Shown piece after piece: positions 50,928 through 62,745 of a DNA stretch of 64,000 bases (positions within the stretch are counted from its first letter, which is position 1; each line of letters starts with the position of its first letter). A program made the position numbers and the translations under genes. The stretch comes from Parasponia andersonii (lineage: Eukaryota; Streptophyta; Magnoliopsida; Rosales; Cannabaceae). The notes below the pieces were generated by a model. It saw nothing but the letters and a program-made list of their open reading frames with translations, had not been told where the DNA came from and did not search any database. The stretch is taken from the NCBI GenBank assembly GCA_002914805.1, contig JXTB01000113.1, positions 737,582 through 801,581 of the forward strand, in the 5' to 3' direction.

Positions 50928-51889
50928 GGTCATGGAATTAAGAGTTATCAATTTTATTTATTATAATAAATTGATAAAAATATATTATCTCCCATTATGT
51001 TGATAACTTTATTTTTATTTTTTTGAAATCTGATCGTTTTGATGGTATTTCTATTGATTAAGTATAATTTTATTTATTTATTTATTCATTTTTGAGTACT
51101 TAAAGATTATGTATGTGTATTATTAATAAGTGGGTTTGAATAAAGAATTATTATTTACTATTTCGGTAATGATTAAATAGATCAAACCTTGTAGGATAAA
51201 TACATATGACTAACAAAAGATATGTGATATACTGTAAGAGATAATTAATGAAACTCAAATATATTTAAATGCATTACTGAAAGATTAAATTATGCTATTA
51301 TAAAAGAATAAATTTACGATATTTCATATTATTATTTATGACATTTTTTAAGCTCACTATTATCAATGAATATAACATGATATTGTTTCTCAAATGTGAA
51401 GTTTTATGTTTAATCAAGACTGAGTCTTAGTTATTTTAAGCCTACTAAGTAATTAGAAGTTTTTTTTTTTTAAAACTTATAAGTCCAATTTAAATTACTC
51501 TAATAAATAGAGTATACATACGTTAAGGCAAAATGTCGACCTAGACGTACTTAATTAACGAGTGAAACTAGAACGATCATATTACGAGGTAAGTACAATT
51601 TCATCTATGGCATGGATGGTTTGAAAATGTTTCGTATTTACATTTATATATGTTTGAAATCATTTCATGTATTAAGTTGTCTTTATTTAATTATTGTATA
51701 GCCTATGTATAATGTATGCTTATAAAGATATATTTCTTATGCTATAAAAATAATGTATGCTTACTTTACAATGTTATCATATAAAAATACTTTAGCATAT
51801 TTTAACAAAGGAAATAGTATGATAGTGGAATATAAGTTTCAGTTTATTAAAACGTACCTACTCATATTAAAAAAAGACTAAATAAGACA

Positions 51890-52952
51890 AAGAATTTAAA
51901 GGTGTCGTACTAACCTCTACTAGGTGAGGATATTCGAGGGAAAATAAGACTGACCTCTCATAAGCGAGGATTCCCGAGGAAAAGTATGTTAAGATTATGA
52001 CCATGGGTATTTTCAATTAGGTTGCTCCCTTGGTTTCCTATTCGATAGTGCACACTCGGTACGTAAACCAGGGCCCATAGGAAAGATAAAATATTTTTGA
52101 TAAAGAATGAGATAAAATCATGATACAATATCTTATAATAAGGTATAAGGTAATCATTTTATAAAACAACATAACCAGACTGACTTTTATAAAAGATTGT
52201 TTGTTTATAAGTAAAATGTTTTGTGAGAATTACATTGTACTTGCTGAGCTAAAGTTCAAATTTTATGAGTATTCATGCTATATGTACTAAAGGAAAGAAA
52301 CCTCTGATTTGATTAATAGGTTAGCTGGAATCAAGGCAGGGATGAATGCGAAGCACGAACAATGGAATACCGCTATTAAAATTACTTCCGCATATATTTT
52401 TATTATGACACAAATGAATTCAATTATGTAAGTTTGATGTTGTTTGAAAACATACTTATAACTTGGCATTTTATTTCGCAAAACATAGTTTTATTAAATT
52501 GAACTTGAAAATTTATTTTAATTGAATAGAATTTCAACAAATGTTTTTCAAAAGATCTAAAAGAGAAAGTGTTTTGATTAAATAAATGCAAAACACAAAG
52601 AGTTCTGTCAAAAAGACCTAAATTGTCTAAAAAGAGTTTGGGGTAGTTCATATGTGACCCCCCTCCTCACCTGGGAGCCTTTTATGGTTGTGCATTATTT
52701 AAATCACCCTAATAAAAAGTTTATAAATAAATTTAAATAAAGGTTACTTAACCATCGAGAAGCATTTTACTTATTTTTAAAATTAAGTAAATGATTAGTT
52801 ACGAATATAAATCTCTTAAAAAGAAATAATATTATTAAAAAAAAATTTGTTATGAATTTTTAGCGTCTAAATTTATCTTTTTAAATAAGTAAGCTAAGAA
52901 TGTAAATAGTTAACGGTCCGAAAAGTAGGGTCGTTATAGTTGGTATTAGAGC
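51890..52952 (+). mobile_element. Ty3/Gypsy LTR 3' part and primer-binding site
   Basis: TGGTATTAGAGC at 52941-52952 is one base from TGGTATCAGAGC, the initiator-Met tRNA primer-binding site of many plant LTR retrotransposons. It directly follows GGGTCGTTATAG, a typical Gypsy LTR end (GGTCGTTACA). Upstream, two diverged direct repeats (GACCTCTCATAAGCGAGGAT at about 51951 and a related AACCTCTACTAGGTGAGGAT at about 51911) resemble LTR internal repeats. The 5' end of the LTR was not located, and no matching second LTR is in the window. Confidence 0.5.
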
Positions 52953-53089
52953 GGGTATCTTGCCATCCTATCTCGCATCCCTCTGCAATGTTTCAGACAA
53001 CTCAAGTAAGTCGAATTTTTGCTTAGTATATTAATTAACCTTAAGAACGTATTATGTAGTATTAATGAACGCCCCGATAATCAATATTC

Positions 53090-53760
53090 CGATGGACCAA
53101 GAGATTGCCCAATCTCAACTTTTTGGAGCTATAGCAGTGGCTGCCTTCAAAACAGGATGACCACCATATTACCTAGGAGAATCTACACCCGAAGTGTTAG
53201 GGAATTGGCTTCATGAAATGGAACAACTTTTACGACCGTGTCATATCTAGGAGTATGAATGAACTACTTTTACAGTCATGTAACTAAGGAATAATGCTCG
53301 AGTATGGTTGCGAGTATCAGGATACATCGCAGACAATATGAGTTGGAAAATATTCTGTAGATTAATCATAGCACACTTTTTACAAATAAAACACTATAAC
53401 AATCTAATAGAGATCCCGACAGTAGAGACGTAATTACAAGAACGAGCTTTTGACTTTGTGAGAAACATATGGGAATCCCAGGCAAATGAATCTATGGAAG
53501 AATATAACATTCATTTTTCCGAGGAAGTATTTCATCTATTCTCTCCGAGATGGCCTAATAGTATCCTATTTATGACCTATTGGAATGGAATTCCAAGTCA
53601 TATTCGAAGACTCATGCAGAACCCATTTATTGACATGAAGCTTAAACGCATTTGTTCAGAGATAATTCATGCGGAAGAGGAATATCAAAGGGAAATGGAA
53701 CAGAGTATAGCTGAAAGATTATCTCACGGGAATACCACAAAAATACCTTTCTAACAAGGA
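53090..53760 (+). pseudogene. degenerate Ty3/Gypsy gag
   Basis: Downstream of the primer-binding site, translation gives gag-like stretches broken by stops: LGESTPEVLGNWLHEMEQLL, then NNARVWLRVSGY, then a 98-residue open piece (53458-53754) with VRNIWESQANESMEEYNIHF and IPSHIRRLMQ, which matches the plant retrotransposon gag core (W...F...Y...E.F..L). Several in-frame stops occur between 53158 and 53430. There is no protease or polymerase after it, so the element is truncated. Confidence 0.6.
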
Positions 53761-54090
53761 GACATAGAAGAAGAGCAAAGAAAGGTGTGACCATGAATAG
53801 ATGCGGAAAGAACCATGCCTATCGGACAAGAATGTACCAATGACAATAAGGAAGACTCTAAAGAGGATCCAGAAGAGAACCCTAGGAACCTTCAAGCACT
53901 AATATGAGAGATTAAGTATAGAGTAGACTAAAAATATTTTTATGTTTTTATCTTGTATTTTAATTAATGAAATAATATAATTATGAAACAATGTATGTCT
54001 TATTACTTAATTTATCCTTTTCTGCATAATAGAAGTTGAGATAACTAATAATACCCTCAATTAATATGAGTTAACTAAAAATAAAAAAAT

Positions 54091-54472
54091 GGTAAGAGGG
54101 AGGAGAAGACCATTAGTCAGCCCAATAAATGCACCTGAAATACCTGACCTAAATAATCTTGTAGCTAACTTGTAACAACGACTCCAAGCTCAAAAAGAAG
54201 AGACGAGAAATCTTTATGAGCAACTAAGGCAACAATAACAAGAAAATGTCGAACCTCAAGTGGAAGATGAAGAACCACTACCTCAAGAGGAAGAACTAGC
54301 ACTACAACCAAAACCTGTAATACCTGATCGATGTGTAGAACGCCAAGAACCACTTTATGAACACTTCAGGAAGATGTGTCCTACTGAGTTTGAAGGATCG
54401 ACGAATCCTTTGGTAGCTGAAGAATGGTTGTCGTCCATCCAAACCCTCCTAGAGTTTATGAACCTTATTTAG
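54091..54472 (+). pseudogene. second Ty3/Gypsy gag N-terminal fragment
   Basis: Reads RGRRRPLVSPINAPEIPDLN, a Gln/Glu-rich stretch with stops, then HFRKMCPTEFEGSTNPLVAE and EWLSSIQTLLEFM, the conserved start of a Gypsy gag domain. It ends at a stop at 54470 with nothing recognisable after it. The corresponding position in the preceding fragment is GESTPEVLGNWLHEMEQLL, so this is a separate gag copy, probably from another element. Confidence 0.6.
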
Positions 54473-54591
54473 ATTTATTATTAGTTGTTATTTAATTTTG
54501 AGTATTTTAATTTAAGTTTTGTTTCTAAAATGTGTTTATTTTTTATAGTTGTATCTAATTGTCTATCTATAAATAGCTTGCGTTATGCAAT

Positions 54592-54760
54592 TGCTTTTCA
54601 GATTATGAATGAATTGATCAAGTTATCAAGTTTTTTTGATGTAGCAATAGATGATAAAATAGAAGAAAAATGAGAACTGCTTTTCAGATTATGAATGAAT
54701 TGATCAAGTTATCAAGTTTTTTTGATGTAGCAATAGATGATAAAATAGAAGAAAAATGAG
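54592..54760. repeat. tandem duplication of 86 bp
   Basis: TGCTTTTCAGATTATGAATG begins at 54592 and again at 54678; the two copies are nearly identical. No coding content beyond short ORFs. A GA microsatellite follows. Confidence 0.9.
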
Positions 54761-54808
54761 AAAGAAGAGAGGAAGAAGAATTTGAAAGAAGAATAGAAAG
54801 AATTGAGA

Positions 54809-54814
<6 letters not shown>

Positions 54815-54856
<42 letters not shown>
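54815..54856 (+). repeat. (GA)n microsatellite
   Basis: About 20 uninterrupted GA units. Open frames on both strands here are low-complexity artefacts. Confidence 0.9.
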
Positions 54857-54858
<2 letters not shown>

Positions 54859-55514
54859 AACTAAGTAGTTTTATTTCATAAATCAAGTCTGAAGTACAAC
54901 AAGAATAGAGAGCTTTATTTATAGATTAGCATAGCACAAAAACTAAGAAAATAGACTAATGCAAGGAATTGACATAAACAGGAACTATCAACTAATTACT
55001 TAAAATTAAAATAAATCTTGTAAAATAAGTAAAAATATCCTATTACTAGTTTCAATTTTGCACCTAGTATAGATACAAAAAAAGGCTTCTAGATGCTTCA
55101 TCATTTCTTCTCGACTGAAAAGAACTCGACTCAAACAAGTAATTCTCCAAGTAGTGCTCCAAATGAATGGGATCAATATGACAAAATTTTTCTTCAATGA
55201 TCCAAGCATCATTAGTAGGAAGACGATCTTTCTAACAAATAAGAAATCGACGAAAAACACCATTAGAATAAGTAATAAACTCATCCTCCAAGACATCTAT
55301 AATGATATAATGACATCAGTAACATGCATAGCCATATCATATATGTATGTACATATTTTTCAATTATACAGCTGAATTATGTACTTTCGTTAAACGCACA
55401 TAAAAATACTCATATTTTTCAATGAAAATGTATTATACACATACATATCTTTTATTCCTATAAAATACTCCTTGCCATTTTTATTTTCTTTATTTAAAAT
55501 TTTATTTTTCATTC
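54857..55514. other. AT-rich sequence next to the truncated Copia
   Basis: No gene recognised. Sequence on the minus strand at 55006-55296 is an open frame without recognisable domains. This is where the reverse transcriptase part of the minus-strand Copia would be expected, but nothing resembling it is found. Confidence 0.4.
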
Positions 55515-57994
55515 AAATTCAATTATTTTTTGATTTTTATTTAAAAATTTCATCTCTTCATCTATGGCTTTTACCCACTATGCACTGTCTTTACATCTCA
55601 TAACTTTCTTATATTTCTTGGTTCGGAATCCACTATATCTTCTGTAATAATAAGAGCAAAAGAAATCATATCATCCAATATGAACCAAACTAGAATTTTC
55701 GTAACCCTCCTTGGTCCCACTTTAGCAATATTGTACTCATCCACAAGTTGCTCTTCCTCTTTAGTTAACTCAAGTTCTTGTGGTTGCTTTCCCGTATCGT
55801 TAATCTCAGTATGAGACTCTACCTCTACTGGGCTCCAACTTAAAGCTCAACTTCATTTTCTAATTCCTTGTTAATTCTGTTAACATTCAACTTTTTGTTC
55901 AAAGAATGATATAACTCATTCTCATTAATGGTAACATCACGATTTATAATCATTTTCTGATTACCCTCTTCAATACACCATAACTTATAGCCTTTTACAC
56001 TTTCAGGATATCCTAAGAATATGCACTTCTTAGCTCTAAGTTTTAATTTCTCTTGCTTCATATACGTATAAGCCACACATCTGAAAATTCGTAAATTTTC
56101 ATGATTAGCAGGATGTGCTGACCATATCTCCATAGGTGTTTTGAGCTCTATTGCAGTAGATGAATTTCTATTAATCAAGTAGCATGCCATTAGATTTGTC
56201 TTTGCCAAGAAACTTTTAGGTAGTCCAAAAATAGACAACATGCATCTTACTCGCTCCAAAATAGTTCTATTCATGCATTCTGCCAAACCATTTTGTCGTG
56301 AAGTCCTTTGTACTATATGATATCGTCCCTTGTACTCACTCCAAAATAGTTCTATTCATGCATTCTGCCAAACTATAGAATTCGAGGCCATTGTCTGTTC
56401 TTATATTTTTGATCTTCTTGCCAGTTTGGTTTTCAATCAATACTCTTCATTGTTTGAACTTCTTGAAAGTGTCATTCTTGTGCTTAAGAATCTATACCTA
56501 AACTCTCCTAGAGTAATCATTAACTAGTGACAAAAAATACTTGCCTCTATCTATTAAAGTCACACATACAGGTCCCCAAAGATCCGAGTGAATGTAGTCC
56601 AAGATTTCTTACTTCACTCTGCAGTCCTTTGCATATATGCAATGTTCACAGTAGTCGACCACAGAAAGTTTGTGATTCCTGAATAGATCTTGTTCGGATA
56701 ATTCATGTAGGTCCTTCTCATTAATGTGATCGAGCCTTTAGTACCACAGATTTGCATTGACCGGTCTTGATTAGTTGTTACTGCAGCTTCTCCAATAATA
56801 ACTTTCCCATTTAGTACATAAAGTCCGCCTTTTAAAACTCCCTTCATGTATAGGAATGAACCCCTTGATGTCACTCCACCTTGAGCCTTGACACTGCAAT
56901 CGTCTTTATTAAGAACCCCTAGAGAGATCAAGCTTTGCTTTAGTTCTAAAACATAGCTCACCTCCCATAATATCCTCTCACTTTCATCTTCTAATCCCAG
57001 CATAATTGTTCCTTTACAAGCCACTATACATGCTTTATTATCACCTAATAAAACCTTACCTCCATTAATATAGTTGAAGATATAAAACCAAGTTTATTAG
57101 GACACATGTGGAATGAGTAATCAGAGTTTAAGATCCACTCTTTAGTTGCATCCTGGCTTGTGATGGTAATTACCTCAGTATTCTCATATCCATTTAATAC
57201 TACATCTGCTTCACCCGAATCGTTTTGCTTGTTGGACTCTTTTTCTTCCTATTTGAACAATTCTTCTTAAAGTGCCCCTCCTTATGGCATATAAAGCACT
57301 TACGTTTCTTGGATTTCGACTGCGATTTATTCTTGTTCTTGGCGTCTCTAGTTTTAGATCTATCCTAAACTATGAGCCTTTCACCATCGTTTCAACTCTT
57401 GCTTTTTGATTACTTCTCTCTTTCCTTAAGGTTCAATACCGATTCTACTGCTTCCATGGATAGAGTTTCATGAATATTCATCATAGTGTCAACAAAATTA
57501 TTGTAAGACTTATCAAGCTAATTTAGTAAGAGAATTACTTGATCTTCTTCCTTCATCTTTACATCTATATTTTTAAGATCGAGGAAGATCTTGTTAAACT
57601 CATCAAGATGGTCTTCTGTTGTTGTACCCTCCTTTATTCGAAAGGTGTATAGCTTTTGTTTTACATACAAATGGTTCACTAACGATTTCGTCATGTATTT
57701 ACTTTTAACTAGACTCCTATAGCTATTGTTTCTTTGGAGATTTTCTGAAAAACCTTGTCATCCAGACTCAAGATTATTGTAATATATGCCTTATCCATGA
57801 TATCCTTCTTCTCTTTATCCGTTAAAGTATCTGGCAACTAGCTTTCCCCACCTAATACATCTTCTAATCCCTACTACACCAACAATGCCCCGTATCTTTA
57901 TTCTCCATAATCCAAAATCATTTTTTCTATTGAACTTCTCCAAATTGTACTTTGCAGTAGTCCCATTCGAAATAACCTAGCTCTTGATACCATT
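55515..57994 (-). pseudogene. Ty1/Copia polyprotein remnant (gag to start of RT)
   Basis: Read on the minus strand from the right: NLEKFNRKNDFGLWRIKIRG (gag, TNT1/Tork-like, about 57940), a gag middle with LYTFRIKEGTTTEDHLDEFN and ESVLNLKERR, zinc knuckle CFICHKEGHFKKNC (about 57290), GAG-pre-integrase near 56614-57024 and an integrase C-terminal part (55840-56286: MAECMNRTILERVRCML, RAKKCIFLGYPESVKGYKLW). The linker GPRR and a DEEMKFLNKN start of RVT_2 follow at about 55530. Reverse transcriptase and RNase H are absent. Many stops and frameshifts. At 56250-56376 a piece of about 40 bases (CTATTCATGCATTCTGCCAA) is duplicated 86 bases apart. Confidence 0.75.
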
Positions 57995-58489
57995 TGTTAT
58001 GAATTTCGACCCACCAATTTGTTCTAATTATTAGAGTAGGATTACAACCCAAAAAATAAATAAAGAAAATAATCATGCACATAAGAATACAAATCGTTGA
58101 ACGTGATTCAAGTATAAAAACATAGCCTATGTTTATAGAGATCATCGATAAGTATTTCACTAAAAAAAAGAATAATTTGCATACTCTAATAATTTTTCGT
58201 TTACTCGGAAATCCCAATGCACACTCACCAAATTTACACGAGAATTTCGTTATTCTCTCTTGCTCTCTCACTTTCTCTTTGAATTCTACTAGGACTTTTT
58301 AGAAAACACAGGGCTGGCCACCACCGACTGATAACCAAAGAGTCCTATTTCTAATAAAAAAAAACTAACAAAGGACTCCTAGTGCTTCACACTTCCTTGC
58401 ACCATGTATTCCTCCTAGCTTTAAACTCCTAGGCACATTAGGATTCTTTCTAAGAGCAGCCACGTATAACAAACTATTATGGTGGACAC
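57980..58489 (-). mobile_element. probable 5' LTR and primer-binding site of the minus-strand Copia
   Basis: On the minus strand TGGTATCAAGAGC (about 57994-57982) matches the initiator-Met tRNA site with one extra base and directly follows ATTCATAACA, a plausible LTR end. A TGTCCACCATAATAG start at 58489 would give an LTR of about 490 bases. The matching 3' LTR was not found in the window, consistent with truncation. Confidence 0.45.
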
Positions 58490-58529
58490 TTCTCCTTGAT
58501 AGCATGCCGATTCGAACGATTGTGGGTCA

Positions 58530-59197
58530 AAATCAAGACTTCGTCCTTTATGCGTCTTGTGTTTTCTATCAAATCTAGAAGGCGAGAAATGCAAATATCT
58601 TTGACAACATTCCTTTCGACTTGATGAATGTTAGCAAACTAAATGGCGAAGCTTTCTCCGAGTTTGCCGCTATGCTCAAGCCACCAACGAAGCATGATGT
58701 AGCCCCTTCAGGCTGGCTGAAAATCAAATATAGGTGTATGCATTTCGAATTATGGACTCAATTGCCTCTGCTCTAGCTCGCAAGGACAGAGGAGAGGTGA
58801 TCTTGGCTATAACAAATATAGTTAACTTCATCGAAGCAGCGACGCTTCTGGCCAGAATAAGAGTGGCAATGGACAAGGGAATCAAGTATGTGATATTTGA
58901 CTGTGATTGTGCTTCGGTTGTTCACGGGATTCAAGGATCATTGGAAACTGTCTAACTTTTGGGAAGTTTCTCTGGTCTCCCTATTAACAAATTTCGGAGC
59001 GCATAATTTAGCCAGGTGGTGCTCTGTTTTTAATGTTCTTGGTTTTATTAGTAATTGCCATTTTATTTTTTTCGGTTTTCGGTATAGACCTGGCCATTCT
59101 TTGATTGGCGTTTGGCCCTTCTTTGTAATCGTCTGTGAACGGGTGCTCCTTTGATAAAGTTCTATCTTAATTCCAATAATAATAATAAAAAAAACTA
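58530..59197 (+). pseudogene. LINE-type RNase H-like 3' end with A-rich tail
   Basis: Translation shows KARNANIFDNIPFDLMN, then PPTKHDVAPSGWLKIKYR, then ASALARKDRGEVILAI and EAATLLARIRVAMDKGIKYV followed by FDCDCASVVHGIQG, and later FGAHNLARWCSVF. This is the plant LINE-encoded RNase H-like (RVT_3) pattern of GWLKIN..D, EA.A...G and D...VV..I. It is broken by frame changes. The end TTCCAATAATAATAATAAAA at about 59171 fits a LINE tail. No upstream LINE reverse transcriptase is present, consistent with 5' truncation. Confidence 0.6.
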
Positions 59198-59255
59198 ATC
59201 ACATTATGATATGATAGTAGGCATGAGGTCATGAGAAAAAAACAAAAAGTATCTA

Positions 59256-59461
59256 GTAATATAATGTATATCCTGGATCACCAATAATACCCACCACTAG
59301 TATTAAGCTAATTACGTTATGATAGCTAAGTTAGATGGGACCGACCCTTGTTGTCATTTAATTGTCAATACTATGAATTTCAATTAGTTTAACAAAATTT
59401 TTATACTGAAAAATTAATTAGTTGTCATTATTTAATTAGAATATTAAAATTTATTATAAAT
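59256..59461 (+). repeat. direct repeat copy A (possible Copia LTR start)
   Basis: Identical, as far as can be read, to 63795-64000 over 206 bases (offset 4,539), starting GTAATATAATGTATATCCTG. The identity starts abruptly at 59256, and the other copy runs off the window, so its true length is unknown. Position on both sides of the plus-strand Copia coding region suggests LTRs. A TG start is available at 59265, but nine identical bases lie before it. Confidence 0.85.
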
Positions 59462-60570
59462 TAATTAATATTATTTACTAATTAAATATTGACAATTCAT
59501 TATAAATGTTCTATTTTAACTCTTTGTAATTTTATTATTTTATTGGGTTGTAATTTCCTAAGTGACCCGGCCAAATATCATTTTATTTTATTTTATTGTT
59601 ATATTATATGTGATATGTATAACATGACCATGCATAATAACATGTCATTCATTATACTCACTCATAGTCATTTATGAATATCATGCATACATGTTATATT
59701 CACGGTAAAATAGTTTAGTTAGAATATGACTAATTTAATTGGATTAAATAATTAAATAGGAATAAAAAAAATTGAATAATGTGATTTAAGTTTAATAGTT
59801 AAATTTTGTTAATATCACACTTATTTAATTTAGGCTATCTTTATTAATTAGATTAGCCAAATTATTCCTATAAGAACAAATTTAGATTTTTAGAAAATCT
59901 AGTAATTTATTTAGGACCAATTAGATTGGATTAATAAATTAACCTAGAAAATTATATTAGATATAATAACTAGGTTAAATAAAACATTTGATGTTTATTA
60001 GTTAAAACACATCATATTTTAAAATAATGAGTGGGAGAGGGGTATATGACAATACACCCACGGTCTCCATTATTAATTAAGCACCGTGAGATTTAATTGG
60101 CGCCTAGAAACGCTTAGATTTCGTCCTCCCTACAGAGGGTGTCCATTTAAATTAATAACAACGCTTAATTTCCAAGAGATAGGATTTTAGAATGTATTTC
60201 AAAATTGACCTACCCTACGGCGGCAATTTTGAGTTAAGTTGCTAAAATCTGAAATAATGGGTCACACTCATGAGGATACAATTAAACTGTTAATAGTATC
60301 CTGACCATAAAACGGTAGTTAATAAATAAAAGAAAATATGAGATATTTTGATATTTTATTTATTAATTGAGAATGTCTCAATTCAATTAATAATTATATG
60401 ACCTATCCTACGATGGCACTTAATTAGAGAAAATTGAATTATCGTGGAATTAGTAAATAAGTTTATGTGTTTATACTTACATCATGCATCATGGTTACTG
60501 TTCCGAATTTTTTGTGATATTTATTTTCAAATATCTTGAATGTTATTTTATTTATTTAATTTCAGCAAAC
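59462..60570 (+). other. Copia leader or LTR remainder
   Basis: AT-rich region ahead of the gag start, with GC-richer blocks: GGTCTCCATTATTAATTAAG, TTTCGTCCTCCCTACAGAGG and two CCTACGGCGG/CCTACGATGG phrases (about 60214 and 60409). It has no ORF. It is probably the rest of the LTR and untranslated leader; I could not find a standard tRNA-Met primer-binding site. Confidence 0.4.
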
Positions 60571-62745
60571 ATGTCAACCTCGAATCCCATTATCACTTTA
60601 GTCGCAAATGAAAAATTAACTGGAGATAATTTTATCAAGTGGAAAAGTAATATGAACATCGTGCTTGTTAGTGAAGACTACAAGTTTGTGCTTACGGAAG
60701 AATATCCTCCACAACCTGCCGCTAATGCTACTCGTGCTGTACGAGAAAGCTATGAAAAGTAGACTCATGCCAATAATAAAGCTCGCTGCTACATGTTAGC
60801 AGGCATGACTGACGTGCTTAGAGCTAAGCACGAAAGGATGGAGACTGCTTATGAGATAATGGAGTCCCTCCAGGCTATGTTTGGGCAACAATCTGATCAA
60901 TCTCATCATGACGCCATTAAAAAGGCTATGAATGCGAAGATAAAGAGAGGAACTCCAGTGAGAGATCATGTTTTGAACATGATCAATTACTTTGGAGAGG
61001 CTGAAGTTCACGGGGCTACGATTGATGACCGCACTCAAGTGAGTATGATTCTGAAATCACTCTCACCTGATTTTCTTCAGTTCAAGAGCAACTATGTTAT
61101 GAACAAGTTGAAATATACGATGACTCAACTGCTCAATAAACTGCAAACCTTCGAATCGAAATCGAAAGATAAAGGTAAAGATGGTTCAGTAACTGTTGCT
61201 GAAGCAAATATTGCAGTAGAAAATCCCTCTACCTCTAATAAAAATAAGAAGAAGAAGAGCAAGGGTGCCTCTGGATCTAAGCCTAAAAGAAGTAAGAAGG
61301 GCAATATAAGCACCAAGAAGAACAACTCCAAGGACAAAAATCCTAAGGGAAAATGTTTTCACTGCGGAGTTGAAAGGCATTGGAAGAGAAATTGTAACAA
61401 GTATCTCTTCGAATTGAAAGAGAAGAAGAAAGGTAAATATGATTTACTTGTTTTAGAAGCTTGTTTAGTGGAAGAAGAATTATTTGATATATCTCCCTGG
61501 ATAGTTGATTCAGGAGCCACTAATCATGTTTGTTCTTCTTTTCAGATGCTTAGTTCTTCAAGGGAGTTTGCCGACGGGGAATTCACAATGAGAGTAGGCA
61601 ATGGAGCCAAAGTTTCGACAAAAGCAGTCATTTTAGGAATAAATTTTTGCTATTGAACAATGTTTATTTTATTCCCGGTTTTCGTAGGAATTTGATTTCT
61701 ATGTCAAGATTAATTGAACAAATGTTTGGTGTTTCTTTTCTTAATAATGAGATTATTATTTCTAGAAATGGTTTAAATATTTGTTCTGCAAAAATTGAGA
61801 ACGGACTTTATATGTTAAGGCCAGACGAACAATCATTGCTTAATACTGAAATGTTTAAAGTAGAATATCCCAAACCTAAAAAGCAAAAAGTTTCTCAAGA
61901 CGACGATACATATCTTTGGCACCTTAGGTTAGGGCATATCAATCTAGATAGGATAAACAGACTTGTAAAGGATGGTCCTTTTAGAGAGCTAAAAGTTGGC
62001 ACTCTACCAGTTTGTGAATCTTGTTTGGAAGGAAAAATAACTAAGAGACCTTTCTTAGTAAAGGGCAAAAGGGCCAAAGAACTGCTTGAGCTTGTGCATA
62101 GTGATGTATATGGTCCATTGAATGTACAAGCAAGAGGCGGTTATGAATATTTTGTCACATTTATTGACGATTATTCACGATATACATATGTGTACCTAAT
62201 GCAAAGAAAATCTGAAACCTTTGAAAAGTTCAAAGAATTCACAGCAGAAGCTGAAAAGCAATTAGGTAAGTCATTAAAAACTCTTCGATCAGATCGAGGA
62301 AGTGAATACCTTGATGATGAATTCAAGGATCATTTGCTGGAGAATGGCATCCTATCCCAACTCATAACACCTGGAACACCATAACAGAATGGTGTTGTAG
62401 AAAAGAGAAACCGAATATTGCTTGATATGGTTAGATCAATGATGAGCTACTCTTCCCTGCCACTCTTATTCTGGGGTTATGCACTACAAACCGCTGTTTA
62501 CATTTTGAATATAGTGCCTTCCAAGTCTGTCCAAAAGACACTTTTAGAGTTGTAGAATGGGCGGAAACCTAGTTTACATCATATCCGCATATGGGGGTGC
62601 CCAGCACATGTACTAAAAGGAAAGACTGAGAAGCTAGAACCACGTACAGAGGTTTGTTTGTTTGTAGGTTATCCAAAAGGCACAAGAGGAGGTTTGTTTT
62701 ATAGTCCTTAAGAGAAAAAGGTATTTGTATCAGGGAAAAAATTTT
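60571..62745 (+). pseudogene. Ty1/Copia polyprotein, lineage 1 (gag-protease-integrase)
   Basis: Begins MSTSNPIITLVANEKLTGDN at 60571. Gag (UBN2 type) includes AMFGQQSDQSHHDAIKKAMN. A zinc knuckle CFHCGVERHWKRNC is at about 61354-61395. The protease motif is IVDSGATNHVC (about 61503). GAG-pre-integrase HLRLGHINLDRINRL is at about 61921, and integrase shows FVTFIDDYSRYTYVYLM and TLRSDRGSEY (catalytic Asp residues kept). Breaks: TAG at 60760, frame change near 61640-61656, TAA at 62382 (in P*QNG), TAG near 62553 (expected Trp) and TAA near 62709. Homology stops at FVSGKKFSL near 62745, where another Copia lineage starts. No reverse transcriptase. Confidence 0.8.

Noticed and set aside
50751..50951. 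Minus-strand Tyr/Ile-repeat ORF
   Set aside because: Translation of the TA microsatellite.
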